This document shows, one piece after another, positions 48,729 through 57,179 of a DNA stretch of 64,000 bases; within the stretch, counting starts at the first letter, position 1, and each line of letters opens with the position of its first letter. The stretch is from Microbacterium hydrocarbonoxydans. GTDB taxonomy: Bacteria > Actinomycetota > Actinomycetes > Actinomycetales > Microbacteriaceae. The stretch covers positions 372,001 through 436,000 of the forward strand of contig NZ_JAMBOY010000001.1 in assembly GCF_023715885.1 (NCBI RefSeq), read 5' to 3'. The position numbers were made by a program, and so were the translations under genes. The notes beneath the pieces are model-generated. The model was not told where the DNA came from. It saw only the letters and a list, made by a program, of their open reading frames with translations, and did no database searches.

Positions 48729-50135
48729 ATGAAGTCAACCTCTTCCCTTCGTACACGCGCGCTGCGCAGCAGTGTGATCGCTGCGGCGACCGCCGCGGTG
48801 TTGGTCGCCGCGGCGGCCGCACCCGCCCAGGCGGCTCCGCCGTCGGACGCGGACGCCTGGTCGGATCGCGCCGTGGTCAGCTACGACGCGATGCAGGACA
48901 ATCTCTATCTCGGAGCCGCAGGCCACCAGCTCTACCGACTGAACACGGGCGAGGAGGTGAACCCGTACTCCTACCTCTGGGAGTATCGCGAAGCGAGTCA
49001 GGCGACAGCCGACCTGCAGGGCGTACCCGGCATCGGGCCCGCGGACGCCTGGTCGGATCGCGCCGTGGTCAGCTACGACGCGATGCAGGACAATCTCTAT
49101 CTCGGAGCCGCAGGCCACCAGCTCTACCGACTGAACACGGGCGAGGAGGTGAACCCGTACTCCTACCTCTGGGAGTATCGCGAAGCGAGTCAGGCGACAG
49201 CCGACCTGCAGGGCGTACCCGGCATCGGGCCCGCGTACGCCAACGTCACGCGGCAGCGCATCGCCAACTTCGAGCTGTACTACAACGTGCGCGAGGGAGG
49301 GCGTGCGGGGTACGAGTCCTACCTCCCCGCCCCACTCGGCACCGGGGGCGACGTCTTCTACGATGACAACTCCATCATCGGACTCACCGACGTGCGCCAA
49401 TACCGCAAGACCGGTGATCCGGCCTACCTCGAGAAAGCCGAGCACGCCTTCTCGATCGTCGTGCGCGGATGGAACACCGACTCAGCCCTCGCCTGCCCGG
49501 GCGGGATGGACTGGATCGACCGGGCCGACAACGCCGACCGCGGCGCCAACATCACCGGTCTCGCCGCTCAGCTCGCCGCACACCTGTACGAGCAGACCGG
49601 GAAGGCGGACTATCTGACATGGAGCAAGAAGCTCTACGCCTGGAACAACAAATGCCTGAAGACGTCGGCGGGGCTCTACGCCAACAGCATCAATGACGCC
49701 GGCGAGGTGAACCCGACGCTCTGGACCTACAACTCGGGGTCGATGATCGCGACCGCGACGATCCTCTACCGGGCCACCGGTGAGGCGAAATACCTCTCTC
49801 AGGCGAAGGCGGCGGCGCGTGGATCGCTGGAGTACTGGACCGCGGAGAACAGGTTGCAGCAGCAGCCGGCCATCTTCAACGCGTTCTACTTCCGCGACCT
49901 GTTCCTCCTCGACTCCGTGAGCCACGACCCGGCGTATCGAGCGGCCGCCGAGCAGTACGCCCAGCTGGTGTGGGACACCAACCGCGACCCCGCCACAGGG
50001 CTCTTCCACTTCCAACCGTCCGGCGGCGGCGATTACCTGCCCTCCCGACCTGCGGCGACGCTCGACCAATCCGGCGTGATCCAGATCTTCGCGATCCTCG
50101 CCTGGGATCGCGGCGACCTCGGGAACGTCAGCTAG
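48729..50135 (+). CDS. Secreted GH76 endo-alpha-1,6-mannanase with a 64-residue tandem duplication
   Basis: 468 residues. AGGA lies 6 nt before ATG 48729. The signal peptide (TRALRSSVIAAATAAVLVAA) is cleaved near APAQA (residue 35-36). Residues 42-105 are repeated exactly as 106-169 (AVVSYDAMQDNLYLGAAG and on). The catalytic Asp pair of GH76 follows in GDVFYDDNSIIGL (D212-D213), and then DWIDRADNADRGANITGLAAQLAAHLYEQTGKADYL and LWTYNSGSMIATATILYRATGEAKYL. Without the extra copy the enzyme would be a normal 404 residues. It would cut the mannan backbone outside the cell. The duplicated helices lie in the barrel, so folding may be affected. Confidence 0.9.
   Translation: MKSTSSLRTRALRSSVIAAATAAVLVAAAAAPAQAAPPSDADAWSDRAVVSYDAMQDNLYLGAAGHQLYRLNTGEEVNPYSYLWEYREASQATADLQGVPGIGPADAWSDRAVVSYDAMQDNLYLGAAGHQLYRLNTGEEVNPYSYLWEYREASQATADLQGVPGIGPAYANVTRQRIANFELYYNVREGGRAGYESYLPAPLGTGGDVFYDDNSIIGLTDVRQYRKTGDPAYLEKAEHAFSIVVRGWNTDSALACPGGMDWIDRADNADRGANITGLAAQLAAHLYEQTGKADYLTWSKKLYAWNNKCLKTSAGLYANSINDAGEVNPTLWTYNSGSMIATATILYRATGEAKYLSQAKAAARGSLEYWTAENRLQQQPAIFNAFYFRDLFLLDSVSHDPAYRAAAEQYAQLVWDTNRDPATGLFHFQPSGGGDYLPSRPAATLDQSGVIQIFAILAWDRGDLGNVS
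48849..49232 (+). repeat. Perfect 192-bp in-frame tandem duplication inside the GH76 gene
   Basis: Two identical units, 48849-49040 and 49041-49232, 64 codons each; identity continues 3 bp into the following sequence (GCG). Both synonymous and other sites are the same, so it is very recent, a deliberate variable state, or an assembly artefact. Confidence 0.92.
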
Positions 50136-50157
50136 CGGCGGGATCGACGACGCCCCC

Positions 50158-50937
50158 TCACCGCGCGGCCGGAGGCACCGCCGAGATGAGGCCGAGCGCG
50201 ACGCTGATCCGGTCTGCGGATTCGACAACGTCTTCCTGCAGGCGGTCGAGTCCGTAGTCGCGCATCATCGTGAGACGCCCGGACAGCGAGATCGCGCCGA
50301 CGGCCTGTCCGGTTGCATCGCGGATGGGCGCGGCGACGCACAGGCGACCGAGGGCCAGTTCCTGGTCCTCGGTCGCGTACCCGTCGCGGCGCACCCGGTC
50401 GAGCTCGGCGTCGAGCGCGGCGTGGTCGCCGATCGTGTTCACGGTGTATTTCGGCAGGTCGTCGCCGAGCAGCTCGCGGCGCTCCTGCGCAGTGAGCCCG
50501 AGCAGCAGGCACTTGCCCAGCGCGGAGGCGTGCAGCGGCTGCCCGAGTCCGACCATCGTGTGCGACTTGCGCGCGAGCTCACCCTCGGCGTGCGAGAGGT
50601 ACACCGCCCTGTCGCCGACGCGCACGGCGACGTTCGCGCTGAAGCCGGTGCGCTGCGCCAGTTCCTGCACGGGGGTGCGGCTCTCGCGGTGGATCGGGTA
50701 CTGGTTCAGTCCGCGGCTCGCGAGCGACATGACCGCGGCGCCGATCGCGTAGCCGTTGTCGACCTTCGACACGTAGCCGAGCTCTTCGAGGGTCGTCAGC
50801 ATGCGGGCGATCGTGGATGCGCCGAGGCCGGTGGCGCGCGATATGTCGGAGGCGCGGGGCGGTCCGCCCGTCGCACTCGCGATCGCCTCGAGCACCGCCG
50901 CCGCCCGGCCGACTCCCTGTTGAACTTCCGCCGCCAT
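50158..50937 (-). CDS. IclR-family transcriptional regulator
   Basis: 259 residues. The N-terminal winged helix is GRAAAVLEAIASATGGPPRASDISRATGLGASTIARMLTTLEELGYVSKV (about 9-60). The sensor domain contains VRVGDRAVYLSHAEG, GLGQPLHASALGKCLLLGL and GAISLSGRLTMMRDYGLDRL. It follows the FAD oxidoreductase by 27 nt on the same strand. A pseudo-palindrome in the divergent promoter region at 53302-53337 is a likely binding site, so it probably controls the oxidoreductase/IclR operon and the MFS/epimerase operon. Confidence 0.9.
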   Translation of the reverse strand: MAAEVQQGVGRAAAVLEAIASATGGPPRASDISRATGLGASTIARMLTTLEELGYVSKVDNGYAIGAAVMSLASRGLNQYPIHRESRTPVQELAQRTGFSANVAVRVGDRAVYLSHAEGELARKSHTMVGLGQPLHASALGKCLLLGLTAQERRELLGDDLPKYTVNTIGDHAALDAELDRVRRDGYATEDQELALGRLCVAAPIRDATGQAVGAISLSGRLTMMRDYGLDRLQEDVVESADRISVALGLISAVPPAAR

Positions 50938-50964
50938 GACCCCAGTCTCTCCTACGACCGCGCC

Positions 50965-53268
50965 TCACCAGGGCAGTGCGACATCGCGCCCGCTCGGCTC
51001 GGCGTACACGCGCACGCTGCTCAGTGTCACGTACGCGTAGCCGTTCGTGCGACTGACGCGCACGCGCACGGCCTCGACCCGCTGCTGCGCGAAGTCGTGG
51101 ATGCGGTGCCGGTGCCGGTTGTCGGCGACCTCGGCGACCGTCGACCACTCGCCGTCGACCTGCACCTGCACCTCGTAGTCGGCGACGAGCTCGGGGATCA
51201 CGGTGAACTCGGTGCGGTGGTGGTGGAGGTTGATGAGATCCTCGTCGACGTCGTCGTTCCACACGAGACGAACGGATGCCGCGGGCACCGGTTCCGGCCA
51301 GCGCAGCTCGATCCACTCCGGCGCGCCGGCGAGCGCCTCGGCATCCACCCGCTCCGACGACCACATACGAGGGCCGCCGTACGGCCGGTTGCTGCCGTCC
51401 ACGACCTTGTCGGCCGACCAGGCGCGAGTCTCGCCGACGGCGCGGAGCGAGACGCTGCGGCGACGCAGCATCCGGGCGTTCCAGTCGGTGACGAGCTGGT
51501 GCTCGGCGTCGGGGATGTGATCGTCGAAGGCGGCGTCGTCGGCGCGCTTCGCGCCCATCGCCAGCACCCCGTACGGCCGCTCGTCCGTGAGCACGAGGGA
51601 GACGTTTGGGTCGGCGCGCACGATCACGACCGCGTTCGCCGGGGCGTCCGGATGCCAGGCGAGCGGAGCCACCGCGGACTCCGCACCCGCGGCGACCGGC
51701 ACCTCGACCTCGGCGATCCGCTCGACGGGTACGGCGTTCTGCGGTCTGCCGGTGTTCCAGAGCTCGAGGCGGAGGGTCGTGTCGGAGGAGGCGACGACGT
51801 CGAGCTCGACACCGTCGATCCGCGGGTCGACCGGGATCATCACGGCGATGTCGCGGTCGAGCGGCAGGGTCTCGGTCGTGCGATGAGCCCTCGTCGACAC
51901 CTCGGTGAGCGCGCTCGACGCCGTCACCGTCGCCCCCTGCGCGAGGTCGTCGGCGTCGGTCGCGGAGATCCCGAACACCGGTGCGTCCTCACGGAGCAGC
52001 GCGGCCTGCAGCTCACCCCGGTGCGAGCCGGCGAGCTCGCGGGGCGTGAGGCCGTCGCGCGCGATGAGGGCGGCGGCGGTGCCGACGGCCTGCCCCTGCG
52101 TGGCGCACGTGGCCATGACGCGGGTCGAGCCGAACGCGATGTGCGAGGCCGAGATGTTGCGGCCGGCGAAGAGCAGGTTGGCGACGTCGCGGGAGTAGAG
52201 GCTGCGGAACGGGATCTGATAGATGCCGTCGCTGTAGCGCTGCAGCGCACCCGCCTTCTCGGCATAGACGCCTTCCACGGGGTGGAGGTCGATCGACCAG
52301 CCGCCGAAGGCCACGGCGTCGTCGAACGCCGTTTGCTGCAGCACGTCGTGCTGCGTCATCGTGTAGTCGCCGATGAACCGCCGGTACTCGCGCTTGCCGG
52401 GGATCGCCCCGACCCACTCGAGAGTCAGCCGGTCGGCGTCGAACTCTCCGGAGTTCTTGATGTAGTCCCAGATGCCGTAGACGATCGACCACAGCTCGTC
52501 GCGGATCTGCTCGTTCGATGAGACGGTGTCGAGGTGCCCTCCCCACTCGATCCACCAGTAGTCGCAGCCGTTGTCGCCGGTGCGGATGATGCGGTTGCGC
52601 ACGATGGGCGTCTCGCGGATGTCCTTCGCGATGAGCGGGGGCACGAAGCGCTCCGGCCGCCCGGCGTCCTTCGTGTAGAAGAAGAGGGAGCTGCCGAGCA
52701 GCTCATCGTCGGCGACGTCGGGCGCCCAGGGCTCGTCGAACTCCGCGCGGGACTCGCGTCCGACGCGATAGCCGGCCCCGGCGAGGTGACCGATGAGCCC
52801 GTCGCCCGAGCAGTCGAGGAAGACGGGCGCCTCGAACACCGTCTCGATCTCGCTGCCCATCGTCCACCCGACCACGGCGGCGATGCGCGGCGCCTCGCCG
52901 AAGGTGGTGTCATGCATGCGCACCTCTCTGACGTCGGTGTTGAGGTGCAGCGAGATGTTCGGCTCAGACCGCACGGCGTCGAGCAGCACCTGATCCCAGT
53001 AGTAGGGGTTCCCCTCGGGGTTGCGGTACTGATTCTCGAGCACGAGCTCGCCGACTATTCCCGTCTCACGGGCGAACCGCTGCGTACCGTGCGCCGTGGC
53101 GCCGACGACCCACACCCGCACCTCGCTCGAGGAGTTGCCCCCGAGCACCGGCCGGTTCTGGATGAGCGCGACGCGCGATCCCATCCGCGCCGCGGCGATG
53201 GCGGCGCACGTCCCGGCGAGCCCTCCGCCGACGACCACCACGTCCACCTGGCTCTCCGCCTTGATCAT
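50965..53268 (-). CDS. FAD-dependent oxidoreductase with C-terminal beta-rich domain
   Basis: 767 residues. The N-terminal flavin domain starts VDVVVVGGGLAGTCAAIAAARMG (8-30) and includes NRPVLGGNSSSEVRVW, VFLDCSGDGLIGHLAGAGYRVGR and LLFAGRNISASHIAFGSTRVMATCATQGQAVGTAAAL, the features of the FAD_oxidored group (PF12831) linked to carbohydrate metabolism. The C-terminal about 300 residues form beta-rich modules (VTASSALTE, VRLVWNDDVDEDLINLHHH) like a carbohydrate-binding or discoidin domain. There is no signal peptide. It is likely a sugar-related dehydrogenase; its substrate is unknown. Confidence 0.86.
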   Translation of the reverse strand: MIKAESQVDVVVVGGGLAGTCAAIAAARMGSRVALIQNRPVLGGNSSSEVRVWVVGATAHGTQRFARETGIVGELVLENQYRNPEGNPYYWDQVLLDAVRSEPNISLHLNTDVREVRMHDTTFGEAPRIAAVVGWTMGSEIETVFEAPVFLDCSGDGLIGHLAGAGYRVGRESRAEFDEPWAPDVADDELLGSSLFFYTKDAGRPERFVPPLIAKDIRETPIVRNRIIRTGDNGCDYWWIEWGGHLDTVSSNEQIRDELWSIVYGIWDYIKNSGEFDADRLTLEWVGAIPGKREYRRFIGDYTMTQHDVLQQTAFDDAVAFGGWSIDLHPVEGVYAEKAGALQRYSDGIYQIPFRSLYSRDVANLLFAGRNISASHIAFGSTRVMATCATQGQAVGTAAALIARDGLTPRELAGSHRGELQAALLREDAPVFGISATDADDLAQGATVTASSALTEVSTRAHRTTETLPLDRDIAVMIPVDPRIDGVELDVVASSDTTLRLELWNTGRPQNAVPVERIAEVEVPVAAGAESAVAPLAWHPDAPANAVVIVRADPNVSLVLTDERPYGVLAMGAKRADDAAFDDHIPDAEHQLVTDWNARMLRRRSVSLRAVGETRAWSADKVVDGSNRPYGGPRMWSSERVDAEALAGAPEWIELRWPEPVPAASVRLVWNDDVDEDLINLHHHRTEFTVIPELVADYEVQVQVDGEWSTVAEVADNRHRHRIHDFAQQRVEAVRVRVSRTNGYAYVTLSSVRVYAEPSGRDVALPW

Positions 53269-53301
53269 CGGACCTCCTCGTCGCTTCGTCTCGTCAGAGT
53301 T

Positions 53302-53337
53302 TACCGTTCAGAGGTTGCACATTACCACTGAGCGGTA
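53302..53337. promoter_or_regulatory. Putative IclR operator in the divergent promoter region
   Basis: TACCGTTCAG (53302-53311) and CTGAGCGGTA (53328-53337) match as inverted repeats at 9 of 10 positions. The right half also forms a 15-bp pseudo-palindrome, TACCACTGAGCGGTA (53323-53337). Confidence 0.55.
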
Positions 53338-53398
53338 GTAGCTTCTCATCAGACGCTACGATCGTGGTGTCGCCACAACCTCTACTCAAGGACGCGTA

Positions 53399-54730
53399 AT
53401 GGGTATCACTGACACCGCCGACGGCGTCGGCACCGCGGTTCTCACCGACGACGAGCGCCGCCGGCGCATGCGCAAGGTCATCACCGCCGCCGGCGTCGGC
53501 CACTTCGTCGAGTGGTTCGACTTCGGCCTCTACGGCACCCTCGCCACCGTCATCGCGCTGCACTTCTTCGAGACCGGCGACCCGCAGGCCGCGCTCCTCT
53601 CGTCGTTCGGAGTCTTCGCGGCCGGGTTCATCATGCGCCCGATCGGCGGTCTCTTCTTCGGCTCCATGGGCGATCGCATCGGCCGCCGCACCACGCTCGG
53701 CCTCGTGATCATGGTCACCTCGGGCGCGACGTTCATCATGGGCATCCTGCCGACGTACGACGCGATCGGTCTCGTCGCGCCCCTTCTGCTCGTGATCGTT
53801 CGGCTCGTGCAGGGCTTCGCGGCCGGAGGCGAGAGCAGCGGTGCGACCACCCTGCTCGCCGAGTACGCGCCGAGCAACCGCCGCGGGTTCGTGTCGAGCT
53901 TCGTCGACGTCTTCGGCTTCGCGGCCTTCGTCGCCGGCTCCGGTCTCGTGCTCCTCTTCACCGCCACCCTCGGCTCCCAGGCCCTGAACGACTGGGGCTG
54001 GCGCGCGATGTTCGCCCTCGCGCTGCCCCTGGGTGCGGCGGGTCTCTACCTCCGACTCAAGCTCGAGGACACACCGGAGTTCCAGAAGATCAAGGAGAAG
54101 GGCGAGGTCGCCGCGAAGCCGCTGCGCACCTCGATCTCGCGCTGGTGGAAGGCTCTGCTCTTCTGCGTCGGCTTCGTCGTGCTCAAGGCCGTCGGCCACT
54201 GGATCCTGCAGACCTTCATGCCCTCATACCTGCAGACCGACCTGAAGTTCGACCAGCAGACGGCCTACGCCGTGACGACCATCGGCCTCGCGGCGATCAT
54301 GATCCTCGTGCCGCTGTTCGGCCTGCTCAGCGACCGCATCGGCCGCAAGCCCGTCATGATCATCGGCGCCGCCGGCTTCATCGTGCTCACCTATCCCACG
54401 CTCATGCTCATGGGCTCGGGAGCGTTCCTCGCGGCCGTGGTCGCGATGATCATCCTCGGTGTCTTCATGGCCGCGTACGACGGAGCGATGAGCGCCGCGA
54501 TGGCCGAGCTGTTCCCCACGAACATCCGCTACGGCTCGATGGCGATCGCGTACAACATCTCCGTCGCCGCGTTCGGCGGCATCACGCCTTGGTTCTCGCA
54601 GAGCCTCATCTCGTGGACGGGCAACACCTACGCTCCCGCCTTCTACGTGATGGGCGCCGCCGTCATCACGCTCGTGGTCGTGATCGGTGCCCGCGAGACC
54701 GCGAAGAGCCCGCTGATCGAGAAGGGCTGA
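53399..54730 (+). CDS. MFS metabolite:H+ symporter (MHS family)
   Basis: 443 residues with AAGGA before ATG 53399. It begins with an acidic stretch and then VGHFVEWFDFGLYGTLATVIALHFF, the diagnostic start of the MHS group (citrate, alpha-ketoglutarate, proline/betaine and shikimate transporters). GDRIGRRTTLG follows helix 2, RLVQGFAAGGESSGATTLLAEYAP is helix 4-5, and SDRIGRKPVMI marks the second half. It has 12 helices. It is the first gene of an operon with the epimerase and likely imports an organic acid or related compound that the neighbouring enzymes use. Confidence 0.9.
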   Translation: MGITDTADGVGTAVLTDDERRRRMRKVITAAGVGHFVEWFDFGLYGTLATVIALHFFETGDPQAALLSSFGVFAAGFIMRPIGGLFFGSMGDRIGRRTTLGLVIMVTSGATFIMGILPTYDAIGLVAPLLLVIVRLVQGFAAGGESSGATTLLAEYAPSNRRGFVSSFVDVFGFAAFVAGSGLVLLFTATLGSQALNDWGWRAMFALALPLGAAGLYLRLKLEDTPEFQKIKEKGEVAAKPLRTSISRWWKALLFCVGFVVLKAVGHWILQTFMPSYLQTDLKFDQQTAYAVTTIGLAAIMILVPLFGLLSDRIGRKPVMIIGAAGFIVLTYPTLMLMGSGAFLAAVVAMIILGVFMAAYDGAMSAAMAELFPTNIRYGSMAIAYNISVAAFGGITPWFSQSLISWTGNTYAPAFYVMGAAVITLVVVIGARETAKSPLIEKG

Positions 54731-54733
54731 CCC

Positions 54734-55729
54734 ATGCGCATCGTCGTCACTGGAGCCTCCGGACGCGTCGGATCGACCGTCGCCGCTCAGCTCGTCGCAC
54801 GCGGCCACGCGGTGATCGGTCTCGACCGGGTCGCCCCGGCCGAGCCGATCCCGGGTGTCGAGCACATCGTGACCGACCTCACGGAGCTCGCCCCCCGCGA
54901 TTCACGACTGGCGGATGCCGAGGCCGTGGCGCACCTCGGAGCCTTCATGTCGTGGAACGATGCCGACGCCGAGGCCGTCTACGAGGCCAACGTCACCGGC
55001 ACGGTCGCGCTCGTGCGGGCACTGACCGGGTCGGCGGTGCGGCGGTTCGTGCTCGCGAGCACCGGCGAGGTCTATCCCGAGAACGCGCCGGAGTACCAGC
55101 CGCTCGACGAGCAGCATCCGCGTCTCCCCCGCACCTGGTATGGACTCAGCAAGGTGCTCGCGGAGGAGACCGTCGCGTTCGCCGGCCGCACCCTGGACTG
55201 GGACACCGTGGTGCTGCGGTTCTCGCACACGCAGCATCCGGCCGAGCTGCTCGACCCGACGTCATTCTTCTCCGGTCCGCGCTTCTTCGCGAAGGCGCGA
55301 TTCGCGAAGGAGGATGCCGCGGGCAACGCGTTCGTCGCGGACCAGCTGCGCGGCTTCGCCGATGACGATGCCGACACGGTGATCGTCGCCGCGCGCGCCG
55401 ACGGCACCCCGACGACCATGGGCATCATGGCCGCGCCGGATCTCGCGCGCGGTGTCGTGCTGGCTCTCGAAGGTGAGACGTCGGGGCACGAGGTCATCGG
55501 GCTCGGTCCGGACTCCTCGACCGATCTCGGCTCGTTCGCCGCTCGTCTGGCCGATGCCGCGGGGCTGCCGACGACTCCGCTGACCCTGCCCGACACGGCA
55601 CCGTCGTACACGACCAGCAACGCCCGGGCCCGCGAGCTGCTCGGATTCCGGCCCGAGTACGACGAGGCGCGCATGATCGAGGCCGCCGTCGCGGCTCGAC
55701 GGGCGCGGGTGGGCGCGGCGCGGCGGTAG
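54734..55729 (+). CDS. NAD-dependent epimerase/dehydratase (extended SDR)
   Basis: 331 residues, starting 3 nt after the MFS stop. It has MRIVVTGASGRVGSTV with the nucleotide motif TGASGRVG (6-13), AVAHLGAF, NVTGTVALVRAL, RFVLASTGEVYP and the catalytic pair in TWYGLSKVLAEE (YxxxK). It is the extended short-chain dehydrogenase type that acts on sugars, sugar acids or nucleotide sugars. Cotranscription with the MHS transporter and proximity to the FAD oxidoreductase suggest a sugar-acid pathway, but the substrate is unknown. Confidence 0.87.
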   Translation: MRIVVTGASGRVGSTVAAQLVARGHAVIGLDRVAPAEPIPGVEHIVTDLTELAPRDSRLADAEAVAHLGAFMSWNDADAEAVYEANVTGTVALVRALTGSAVRRFVLASTGEVYPENAPEYQPLDEQHPRLPRTWYGLSKVLAEETVAFAGRTLDWDTVVLRFSHTQHPAELLDPTSFFSGPRFFAKARFAKEDAAGNAFVADQLRGFADDDADTVIVAARADGTPTTMGIMAAPDLARGVVLALEGETSGHEVIGLGPDSSTDLGSFAARLADAAGLPTTPLTLPDTAPSYTTSNARARELLGFRPEYDEARMIEAAVAARRARVGAARR

Positions 55730-55748
55730 GTCTTCTGCGGAAGGAGCC

Positions 55749-55915
55749 GCGTTTCGTCTCGCTCCGCTCGCTCAACGACCCGCGCAGACCCCCGGTCGTT
55801 GAGCGAGGAGCGAAGCACCGAGACGAAACGTCGCACGCCGTTCTCCGACACCCACCGCGTTTCGTCTCGCTCCGCTCGCTCAACGACCCGCAGGGGCTCC
55901 GCTCGCTCAACGACC
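55749..55915. repeat. Cluster of repeat family 1 (three direct copies and one inverted copy)
   Basis: Direct copies lie at 55749-55780, 55857-55888 and 55896-55915 (partial), and an inverted copy at 55794-55830. Each has the GTTTCGTCTCGCTCCG... to CAACGACC core. The region lies between convergent genes and could fold into long hairpins. Confidence 0.8.
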
Positions 55916-55946
55916 CGCAAGGGCTCCGCGAGCCGGTAGCGGCGGG

Positions 55947-57179
55947 TCAGTGCGGCGCGCGGACGGCATCCCCCATCGCGGCGAGCGCCTCGACGAGGAT
56001 CGGCCGCGGCGTTGCGAACACGACGCGCACGAAGCGCTCATACCCGTGACCGAGCAGCGCTCCATCGGTGAGCACGACGCCGGCCCGTTCGCGGAAGAAC
56101 CGGGCCGGCGAGCCCGGGATGCCGAGCGCGCCTGTGTCGATCCAGCCGATGTACGTGGCCTCGGGCTCGCGGTAGACCGCGCCGGGCAGGTGCTCCGCGA
56201 CGAGCTCGCCGAGCGTGCGCCGCGAATCCGAGAGGTAGGCGAGCACCCCGTCGAGCCACGACCGGCCCGACCGGTACGCCGCGGTCGACGCGACGACCCC
56301 GAGCGTCGAGGCTCCGTGCTGCACCGAGAATCCGAAGCGGCGGTACTGCTCCTGGTCGATGTCGTTCGACAGCACGAGCTGAGCGGCCTTGAGACCCGGG
56401 ATGTTCCACGCCTTCGACGCGCTCGTGCCGGTGACGGTGTGCGCGGCTGTCGCCTCCGTCAGCGAGGCGTAGGGCACGAAGGGCCGGCCGTCGAAGCGCA
56501 GCGGCGCGTGGATCTCATCGGCGAACACCCGCCCACCGTGACGCTCGACGATCTCCGCGATCGCCTCGAGTTCGGCGCGGTCCACGACGGTGCCGGTCGG
56601 GTTGTGCGGGTTGCACAGCACGAGCGTGCGCGCGCCGGCGGCAAACGCCTTGTCGATGCGGTCGAGGTCGTGGTGCCATCGCCCGTCGACCACGACGCCC
56701 GGCACCTCGATCACGGAGTGCCCGATCGACGGCAGGTAGGTGAGGAACGGCATGTACGCGGGGGTCGGCACGATCACCGGCGACCCGGCCGGCGCGTACT
56801 CCTCCACGGCGACGCGCAGCGCGGCCATCACGTCGGACACCGGATGCACGCGCTCGGGATCGACGACCCAGCCGTACTCGGCGCGCATCCATTCCGCAGT
56901 GGCCGCACCGAGGTCGGCCGCGAGCGGCGGCGACAGGTAGCCGAGCGTCTCCTCGTCGATCGCCCGGTGCAGAGCTGCGGCGATCTCGGGCGCGATACCG
57001 AAGTCCATCTCGGCCACCCACGCACCGATGCTGCCGGGGTGCAGGCTCCACTTGCGGCTCTCAGGACGATCGAGGTCGAATCGGGTCCGGGAGTCGAAGG
57101 GATGCGGGGCGCCGTGCGCGGAGTCGTTCACGTCGCTCGACTCTAGGCCACGGGCCGATTCCACGCATCGTGCGCTCAT
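55947..57179 (-). CDS. PLP-dependent aminotransferase/C-S lyase (MalY/PatB type)
   Basis: 410 residues from ATG 57179, coupled by ATGA to the BKACE gene; GTG 57131 would give 394 residues and fits the family start (RTRFDLDRPESRKWS) better. It has WVAEMDFGIAPEIAAALHRA, VHPVSDVMAALRVAV, LVLCNPHNPTGTVVDRAELEAI, VFADEIHAPLRFDG and TGTSASKAWNIPGLKAAQLVLS with the PLP lysine. MalY/PatB-type enzymes cleave cystathionine or act as class I/II aminotransferases. Its place in an operon with BKACE is uncommon. Confidence 0.88.
   Translation of the reverse strand: MSARCVESARGLESSDVNDSAHGAPHPFDSRTRFDLDRPESRKWSLHPGSIGAWVAEMDFGIAPEIAAALHRAIDEETLGYLSPPLAADLGAATAEWMRAEYGWVVDPERVHPVSDVMAALRVAVEEYAPAGSPVIVPTPAYMPFLTYLPSIGHSVIEVPGVVVDGRWHHDLDRIDKAFAAGARTLVLCNPHNPTGTVVDRAELEAIAEIVERHGGRVFADEIHAPLRFDGRPFVPYASLTEATAAHTVTGTSASKAWNIPGLKAAQLVLSNDIDQEQYRRFGFSVQHGASTLGVVASTAAYRSGRSWLDGVLAYLSDSRRTLGELVAEHLPGAVYREPEATYIGWIDTGALGIPGSPARFFRERAGVVLTDGALLGHGYERFVRVVFATPRPILVEALAAMGDAVRAPH

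Noticed and set aside
48849..49232. CRISPR array or satellite
   Set aside because: Two adjacent 192-bp coding copies without spacers; it is a gene duplication.
50422..52521. 699-residue plus-strand open frame opposite the FAD oxidoreductase and IclR genes
   Set aside because: Shadow frame without domains; both minus-strand genes have clear family motifs.
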